From: Bacteroides sp.
GTDB lineage: Bacteria; Bacteroidota; Bacteroidia; Bacteroidales; Bacteroidaceae
Direction: 5' to 3'
Assembly: GCA_030151845.1 (NCBI GenBank)
Contig: JASLCM010000221.1
Coordinates: forward strand, 1 to 10,616
DNA length: 10,616 nt
In this document: one piece after another, positions 6,154-10,616 of the stretch
Position numbering within the stretch: the stretch's first letter is position 1
Layout: every line of letters starts with the position of its first letter
Position numbers and translations under genes: made by a program
Notes under the pieces: model-generated
What the model saw: the letters and a program-made list of their open reading frames with translations, nothing else
Told to the model about the DNA's origin: nothing
Database searches by the model: none

Positions 6154-7107
6154 ATGAACAACTATCAAAAAGGTATACTTACAGCAGTTCTCATCATGTT
6201 TCTTCTTGCTTTTGGATCAGGATGGTATATGATACAATACTCTTTAGTTCCAGATAACCGAGGAAAAGATATAGAGGGTTCAATAAAGTATATCAAGGAG
6301 ACCTATCCCTATGTAGGCTCTTGGCTAGACAGCTTAGAGCAAGAAAGAGCCCTTTTAGATACTTTCATTATCAATAAAGAGGGTAAAAAGCTGCATGCTT
6401 ATTATGTCCGAGCTGCCTCACCAAGCAAAAAAACAGCAGTTGTTGTACATGGTTATACAGACAATGCACTCCGCATGATGATGATAGGTTATCTGTATAA
6501 CCACTCATTGGGATACAATGTCTTACTACCCGATCTACAGTTTCACGGTAAAAGTGAAGGGGATGCCATACAAATGGGATGGAAAGATAGATTAGATGTT
6601 CTTGAATGGATAGATCTTACTAAAGAACTTTTTGACCAAGATAACCAAACTGTTGTACATGGTATCTCTATGGGAGCTGCAACAACTATGATGTTATCGG
6701 GAGAGAAACTTCCAAACTCAGTAAAGTGTCTTATAGAGGATTGTGGGTACACTACTGTTTGGGAGCAGTTTGAAAAAGAGTTAAAAGAGAGGTTCGGTTT
6801 ACCCAGTTTCCCTATTTTACATACTGCTAATATGTTATGCAAGCTTTTTTATCAGTGGGACTTTAAAACTGCTTCTGCCATAGATGCTGTTAGAAAATCT
6901 ACTCTTCCTATCTTTTTTATTCACGGAGATGCTGATAGGTATGTGCCTACAGAGATGGTTTATCCGCTCTATCATGCTAAAAGTAGAGGAGATAAGGAGA
7001 TTTGGATTGTTCCAGGTGCAGCCCATGCTGTTGCCTTTAAAGAAAACCCCAAAACGTATACCCAAAAGGTAAAAGAGTTTACAAGTAGATATATCCATGA
7101 AGACTAA
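6154..7107 (+). CDS. Membrane-anchored alpha/beta hydrolase
   Basis: A 317-residue serine hydrolase of the alpha/beta fold (COG1073-like) with unknown substrate. One N-terminal transmembrane helix (about residues 7-27) should anchor it, with the catalytic domain probably in the periplasm. The active site is complete: oxyanion-loop HGYTDN at 99-104, FHGKSEG at 130-136, nucleophile S172 in HGISMGA, D261 in HGDADRYVP (257-265) and H291 in PGAAHAVA. Between the anchor and the fold lies a helical stretch (about 35-65). The short region around DCGYTTVWEQF and ERFGLPSFP forms the usual cap position. It starts 11 bases after aroE and overlaps the next gene by 11 bases, so it belongs to the same operon, though it has no obvious link to shikimate or menaquinone synthesis. 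Esterase or peptidase activity is possible; the sequence does not decide. Confidence 0.9.
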   Translation: MNNYQKGILTAVLIMFLLAFGSGWYMIQYSLVPDNRGKDIEGSIKYIKETYPYVGSWLDSLEQERALLDTFIINKEGKKLHAYYVRAASPSKKTAVVVHGYTDNALRMMMIGYLYNHSLGYNVLLPDLQFHGKSEGDAIQMGWKDRLDVLEWIDLTKELFDQDNQTVVHGISMGAATTMMLSGEKLPNSVKCLIEDCGYTTVWEQFEKELKERFGLPSFPILHTANMLCKLFYQWDFKTASAIDAVRKSTLPIFFIHGDADRYVPTEMVYPLYHAKSRGDKEIWIVPGAAHAVAFKENPKTYTQKVKEFTSRYIHED

Positions 7108-7987
7108 GTTATTAGCCATTTTTGCATGTATCCTTTGGGGTTCCGCTTTTGCAGGTGCTAAAATAGGTTTTGAGTACACCACTCCTATTCATCTTTCTGG
7201 CATGAGATTCTCATTGGCCGGACTTTTACTCATTCCCTTACTCATCTATCAAAAGGTTGATTGGAAAGCGAATCTAAAAGAGTGGAGGTACCTCCTCTTA
7301 TTTGGTTTTTTACAATCCTTCGTACAATATGGACTTTTTTTTATGGGATTAAATAAGGTCTCTGCTGCGGTTTCAGCTATTATAATCGGAGCAGGACCTC
7401 TCTTTGTAGCCTTAATGGCTCATTATACCATATCTAATGATCAACTAACAAGAAGAAAGGTTTTTGCGATTTCTCTAGGTATGATTGGTATCCTTTTTAC
7501 AAGTATAGCAAAAGGGGGAATAGGAACAATCGACTCTAATTTTTATATAGGAATAGCCCTTCTTATTATTAGTAATATTGTTGGAGCCTCCACTAATATT
7601 ATTGTAGCTAAAAATCGTACTCGAGTAAATCCTATATTTCTTACTGCATTTGCTAACTTTTCAGGAGGAGTATTGCTTTATATTGTATCCATCTTTACTG
7701 AAGATTGGTACATTAAACCTTATGACTGGGAGTTTTATTTAGCTTGGCTATGGCTGGCCTTCATTCCTGCTGCAGGTTTCTCTATTTGGTATACCCTATT
7801 GAAACACCCCGAAGTTAAAGTTTCAGAACTAAATATTTGGAAATTTGTTGTTCCTGTATCGGGAGTTCTATTAAGTTGGTTACTTTTACCAGAAGAAACT
7901 CCAGATGTTTATTCGATTATTGGTATTTTAGTCATTACAACTGCATTAATTACTTTGCAGTGGAGACCTACTAAAAATAAAAACTAG
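7097..7987 (+). CDS. EamA/DMT-family permease
   Basis: A 296-residue inner-membrane protein with two tandem EamA repeats (about residues 5-132 and 150-290), each rich in hydrophobic helices; ten transmembrane segments are expected for the family. The N-terminal FACILWGSAFAGAKIGFEYTTPI... helix and the following SGMRFSLAGLLLIPLL segment are typical of RhaT/YdcZ-like drug/metabolite transporters. AVSAIIIGAGPLFVALMAH ends the first repeat, and LNIWKFVVPVSGVLLSWLLLPEE lies in the second. The ATG overlaps the hydrolase stop by 11 bases in another frame; the next in-frame ATG would remove the first helix, so this start is right. Substrates in this family range over amino acids, nucleosides and sugars and cannot be inferred here. 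It is distinct from the partial permease at the left edge. Confidence 0.92.
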   Translation: MKTKLLAIFACILWGSAFAGAKIGFEYTTPIHLSGMRFSLAGLLLIPLLIYQKVDWKANLKEWRYLLLFGFLQSFVQYGLFFMGLNKVSAAVSAIIIGAGPLFVALMAHYTISNDQLTRRKVFAISLGMIGILFTSIAKGGIGTIDSNFYIGIALLIISNIVGASTNIIVAKNRTRVNPIFLTAFANFSGGVLLYIVSIFTEDWYIKPYDWEFYLAWLWLAFIPAAGFSIWYTLLKHPEVKVSELNIWKFVVPVSGVLLSWLLLPEETPDVYSIIGILVITTALITLQWRPTKNKN

Positions 7988-8001
7988 CTAATAGGAAAAC
8001 A

Positions 8002-8904
8002 ATGAAAAAGATAGTATTGATTCTCTGTTGTACATTAATTAGCCTCATGGCTACTGCAACATCTGTATATACCGTCAAAAACACACCTAACATTCATCTT
8101 ACTGATCTTACAAAGTACACAACTGATCCAAATCAGATACTTTCGCCTGAAACTGTTAGCAGGATTGATCAAATTCTTTATCAGTTAGACCAAAAAACGG
8201 GCATAGAGGTTGCTGTTGTTGTTTTACCCTCTATTGGTGAGACAGACTGCTTCTCCTTTTCTCATCAGCTGTTTAAAGAGTGGGGAGTAGGGAAAAAAGG
8301 CATTAATAACGGATTGCTTATTTTATTGGTAACAGACCAACGCTGTGTTCAGTTCTATACCGGCTATGGACTTGAAGGAGATCTACCCGATGCTATCGCT
8401 AAAAGAATCCAGTATCAAAAAATGATTCCCTATTTAAAGAACAATCAATGGGATGAAGGTGTTTTATCTGGCGTTGAGGCTGTTTATGATCGACTACACG
8501 AGAGCATGGAAAGAGGAGCAAGTGAGACAGCGCCCGACTACCTGATTATTGCTCTCTTTTTAGGGTCATTTTTACTGTTTATTGGGATTAGCATTTATGC
8601 TAGATACCAATCTCTTAAATGTCCGAAGTGTAAAAAAAGTAAGTTACAAAGGAGTAACTCTGAGGTGGTTAAAGTTACCCCAACTGTAAAACAGGAAAAA
8701 GTTACTTATATTTGTAGAAATTGCGGAAACGTAGTAACCCGAATAGAGAATAACTATAGAAACAACTCCAACAACCGTGGCGGAGGAGGATTTGGTCCAA
8801 TTATTGGAGGTCCAACCCTTGGCAGAGGCTTTGGAGGAGGAACACGTGGTGGTGGCTTTGGAGGAGGCCTCGGTGGTGGAGGTGGAGCCGGATCTCGTTT
8901 TTAG
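8002..8904 (+). CDS. TPM domain protein with zinc ribbon and glycine-rich tail (YgcG-like)
   Basis: A 300-residue exported membrane protein. A signal peptide covers about residues 1-20. The TPM domain (about 40-168) follows, with the conserved EWGVGKKGINNGLLILLV, the GYGLEGDLPDA loop and IPYLKNNQWDEGV. A transmembrane helix (about 180-199) then leads to two CxxC pairs, C207/C210 (CPKC) and C238/C241 (CRNC), forming a zinc ribbon about 28 residues apart. The last 42 residues are mostly glycine (GGGFGPIIGG... to GGGGGAGSRF). The TPM domain should face the periplasm and the ribbon and tail the cytoplasm. Some TPM proteins have phosphatase activity or help assemble membrane complexes; the role here is unknown. 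It lies 14 bases after the permease gene and 25 bases before lemA, its usual partner in many bacteria. The glycine-tail codons (about 8776-8901) are locally GC-rich. Confidence 0.9.
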   Translation: MKKIVLILCCTLISLMATATSVYTVKNTPNIHLTDLTKYTTDPNQILSPETVSRIDQILYQLDQKTGIEVAVVVLPSIGETDCFSFSHQLFKEWGVGKKGINNGLLILLVTDQRCVQFYTGYGLEGDLPDAIAKRIQYQKMIPYLKNNQWDEGVLSGVEAVYDRLHESMERGASETAPDYLIIALFLGSFLLFIGISIYARYQSLKCPKCKKSKLQRSNSEVVKVTPTVKQEKVTYICRNCGNVVTRIENNYRNNSNNRGGGGFGPIIGGPTLGRGFGGGTRGGGFGGGLGGGGGAGSRF

Positions 8905-8929
8905 AAAAGAATTAGTAATTATATAAAGA

Positions 8930-9520
8930 ATGAATATGAAAAAAGGATTAATTATTACAGTGGCAGTAATTGCTGCAATTGTTTTATGGATGGCGAGCGG
9001 ATACAATGGTTTAGTTAATGCTGAGGAGAGCGTTACAGGCCAATGGGCTAATGTTGAGACACAATACCAACGTAGAGCCGACCTCATTCCTAATCTTGTA
9101 AATACAGTAAAAGGTTATACAACACACGAAAGAGAAACCTTAGAGGGTGTTATTGCTGCAAGAAGTAAAGCAACTCAAATAACAATAGACCCTCAAAACA
9201 TGTCTCCTGAAAAGATGAAAGAGTACATGGAGGCTCAAAACCAAGTTGGCTCGGCCCTGAGCAGATTAATTGCTGTATCAGAAAGATATCCAGATTTAAA
9301 AGCTAATCAAAACTTCTTAGAACTTCAAAGTCAATTAGAAGGTACTGAAAACAGAATTCAGGTTGCTCGTAAAGACTACAATGATATTGTAAAGATATAC
9401 AATGCAAAGGTTCGTAGATTCCCAAAAAACATTATCGCAGGAATTTTTAATTTTGAGAAAAAAGTATATTTCGAAGCAGATGAAGGGAGTAAATCAGCTC
9501 CAGCTGTTAGCTTTGATTAA
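8930..9520 (+). CDS. lemA: LemA family protein
   Basis: A 196-residue protein with one N-terminal transmembrane helix (about residues 6-22) followed by a long helical bundle. The family hallmark is clear: YNGLVNAEESVTGQWANVETQYQRR, then ADLIPNLVNTVKGYTTHE, and later a RYPDLKANQNFLELQSQLEGTENRI segment and a YN..V..YN stretch leading to FPKNIIAGIFNF. LemA proteins are widespread, of uncertain function, and commonly encoded next to TPM-domain proteins, as here. The start is ambiguous: ATG at 8930 or at 8936, the second giving an N-terminus MKKGLII; no ribosome-binding site separates them. It is last in the run and a hairpin terminator follows 22 bases after the stop. Confidence 0.94.
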   Translation: MNMKKGLIITVAVIAAIVLWMASGYNGLVNAEESVTGQWANVETQYQRRADLIPNLVNTVKGYTTHERETLEGVIAARSKATQITIDPQNMSPEKMKEYMEAQNQVGSALSRLIAVSERYPDLKANQNFLELQSQLEGTENRIQVARKDYNDIVKIYNAKVRRFPKNIIAGIFNFEKKVYFEADEGSKSAPAVSFD

Positions 9521-9542
9521 ACCCAATCTTTAAACCCTGTAC

Positions 9543-9578
9543 AAGAGTTGGTTCTTTTGAGCCAACTCTTTCTATATA
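9543..9578 (+). terminator. Intrinsic terminator after lemA
   Basis: AAGAGTTGGTTC (9543-9554) pairs with GAGCCAACTCTT (9559-9570) over 12 bp with one G-U pair and a TTTT loop. It is followed by a modest T-rich stretch, TCTATATA. It is the only terminator-like structure between phoH and purM and closes the eight-gene run. The T-tract is interrupted, so termination may be partial. Confidence 0.65.
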
Positions 9579-9599
9579 AAGAGGAAAGCGGCAAAGCTG

Positions 9600-9630
9600 T
9601 TGGTCAAGAGGAAAAAAAGAAGTATTTTTG
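9600..9630 (+). promoter_or_regulatory. Bacteroidota-type promoter for purM
   Basis: TTG at 9600-9602 is followed after 20 bases by TATTTTTG (9623-9630), an exact TAnnTTTG match. Transcription would begin near 9637, about 20 bases before the purM ATG. Lying after the lemA terminator, it makes purM a separate transcription unit. Confidence 0.6.
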
Positions 9631-9656
9631 CACACACATTAAACACTTACAAACTC

Positions 9657-10616
9657 ATGAGTAACCAACGCTATATGTTAAGAGGTGTTAGTGCATCGAA
9701 AGAAGATGTACATAATGCCATAAAAAACATAGACAAAGGACTATATCCAAAGGCTTTCTGTAAAATTATCCCCGACATTTTAGGTGGAGATGAAAAGTAT
9801 TGTAACATCATGCACGCCGATGGTGCTGGAACAAAATCTTCCTTAGCATATGTATATTGGAAGGAAACAGGAGATTTATCTGTTTGGAAAGGTATAGCAC
9901 AAGACGCATTGATTATGAATATTGATGACCTGCTTTGCGTAGGAGCAGTAGATAATATTCTAGTATCATCTACTATAGGTAGAAATAAGCTGCTTGTACC
10001 TGGTGAGGTTATAGCTGCTATTATTAATGGAACAGAAGAGCTTCTTGAAAATCTTCGTGAACTAGGCATTGGTGCTTATGCTACAGGTGGAGAAACAGCA
10101 GATGTTGGAGACTTAGTTCGTACTATTATAGTAGATAGTACTGTTACCTGTAGAATGAAAAGAGAAGATGTTATCGATAATGCCAACATACAAGCTGGCG
10201 ATGTTATTGTTGGCCTCTCCTCTTACGGACAAGCAACCTATGAAAAGGAGTATAATGGTGGTATGGGAAGTAATGGATTAACCTCTGCTAGGCATGATGT
10301 TTTTTCTAAGTACCTAGCAGAGAATTACCCAGAGAGCTTCGATCCTGCAGTACCTGTAGATCTTATCTACTCGGGTGGTCTGAAACTAACAGACGCTGTT
10401 AAAGACTCTCCTTTAAATGCAGGAAAGCTCGTTTTATCTCCAACTCGAACCTATGCTCCTGTTATCAAACAAATTTTAGATAAACTTCGTCCTCATATTC
10501 ACGGAATGATTCAATGTTCTGGCGGGGCTCAGACTAAGATACTACACTTCTTACAAGATGGATTGCGAGTAGTAAAAGACAATATGTTCTCACTACCACC
10601 TCTATTTAAAACGATA
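9657..10616 (+). CDS. purM: Phosphoribosylformylglycinamidine cyclo-ligase PurM (AIR synthase), 3' end missing
   Basis: PurM closes the imidazole ring, turning FGAM and ATP into AIR, the branch point of purine and thiamine-pyrimidine synthesis; it is a cytoplasmic dimer. Exactly 320 codons from the ATG at 9657 are in the window with no stop, and the gene runs off the right edge. The PurM/PurL-type fold is shown by HADGAGTKSSLAY (53-65, the DGxGTK ATP-site motif), the NIDDLLCVGA stretch (88-97), TGGETADVGDLVRT (143-156, the GGETA motif) and GSNGLTSARHD in the C-terminal domain. The N-terminus (MLRGVSASKEDVHNAIKNID) lacks the YKDAGVD start of enterobacterial PurM. This divergent form is, to my knowledge, the Bacteroidota one. 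It has its own promoter after the lemA terminator. Confidence 0.93.
   Translation, partial: MSNQRYMLRGVSASKEDVHNAIKNIDKGLYPKAFCKIIPDILGGDEKYCNIMHADGAGTKSSLAYVYWKETGDLSVWKGIAQDALIMNIDDLLCVGAVDNILVSSTIGRNKLLVPGEVIAAIINGTEELLENLRELGIGAYATGGETADVGDLVRTIIVDSTVTCRMKREDVIDNANIQAGDVIVGLSSYGQATYEKEYNGGMGSNGLTSARHDVFSKYLAENYPESFDPAVPVDLIYSGGLKLTDAVKDSPLNAGKLVLSPTRTYAPVIKQILDKLRPHIHGMIQCSGGAQTKILHFLQDGLRVVKDNMFSLPPLFKTI

Noticed and set aside
7284..7295. Perfect 12-base palindrome GGAGGTACCTCC inside the permease gene
   Set aside because: It has no loop, encodes ordinary residues (WRYLL) and contains a KpnI-type centre; it is probably chance.
8644..9087. Minus-strand open frame opposite the TPM and lemA genes
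   Set aside because: It is Ser/Thr-rich low-complexity sequence made by the antisense of glycine codons and overlaps two well-supported genes.
9671..10069. Minus-strand open frame inside purM
   Set aside because: It resembles no family I know and lies opposite a strongly conserved enzyme.

Overview
The window looks like chromosomal core DNA from a member of the Bacteroidota, most likely order Bacteroidales. The DNA is AT-rich. Shine-Dalgarno sequences are largely absent. Intergenic gaps carry the Bacteroidota -7 box (TAnnTTTG). The protein variants (long PurC, divergent PurM, DUF5715, MenG without ubiquinone context) are those I associate with Bacteroidales. I cannot name a genus. There is no sign of a mobile element, phage, CRISPR array, tRNA or rRNA. 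Gene density is very high, and no stretch over 300 bases lacks a gene.

Left part (1-2540): a minus-strand pair, truA followed by the first 33 codons of an EamA-type permease, runs off the left edge. Divergent from truA is thiD on the plus strand. It ends one base before the stop of a convergent minus-strand gene for a membrane-anchored DUF5715 protein with an LAS/M15 peptidase-like zinc motif.

Centre (2574-9578): a plus-strand run of eight closely packed genes, phoH - purC - menG - aroE - alpha/beta hydrolase - EamA permease - TPM protein - lemA. Gaps run from overlaps (4 and 11 bases) to 25 bases, with one convincing promoter in front of phoH and a hairpin terminator after lemA. This is a likely operon that mixes RNA metabolism (PhoH/YbeZ), purine synthesis (PurC), menaquinone methylation (MenG), shikimate synthesis (AroE) and envelope proteins (anchored hydrolase, permease, TPM, LemA). 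AroE and MenG sit at an early step of the shikimate route and the last step of menaquinone synthesis, which are joined through chorismate.

Right part (9579-10616): purM, with its own promoter, runs off the right edge. PurM makes AIR, the branch point between purines (continuing to PurC) and the thiamine pyrimidine (ThiC, then ThiD). Three genes of this window therefore act around one metabolite.

No clearly new system is visible; the content is mostly housekeeping. The points most worth checking are a perfect 19-base direct repeat read in different frames at the end of phoH and the start of purC, a strong stem-loop inside the start of menG, a Pro-to-Arg change in the PurC signature, the altered catalytic motif of the DUF5715 protein, and the zinc-ribbon TPM protein paired with LemA.
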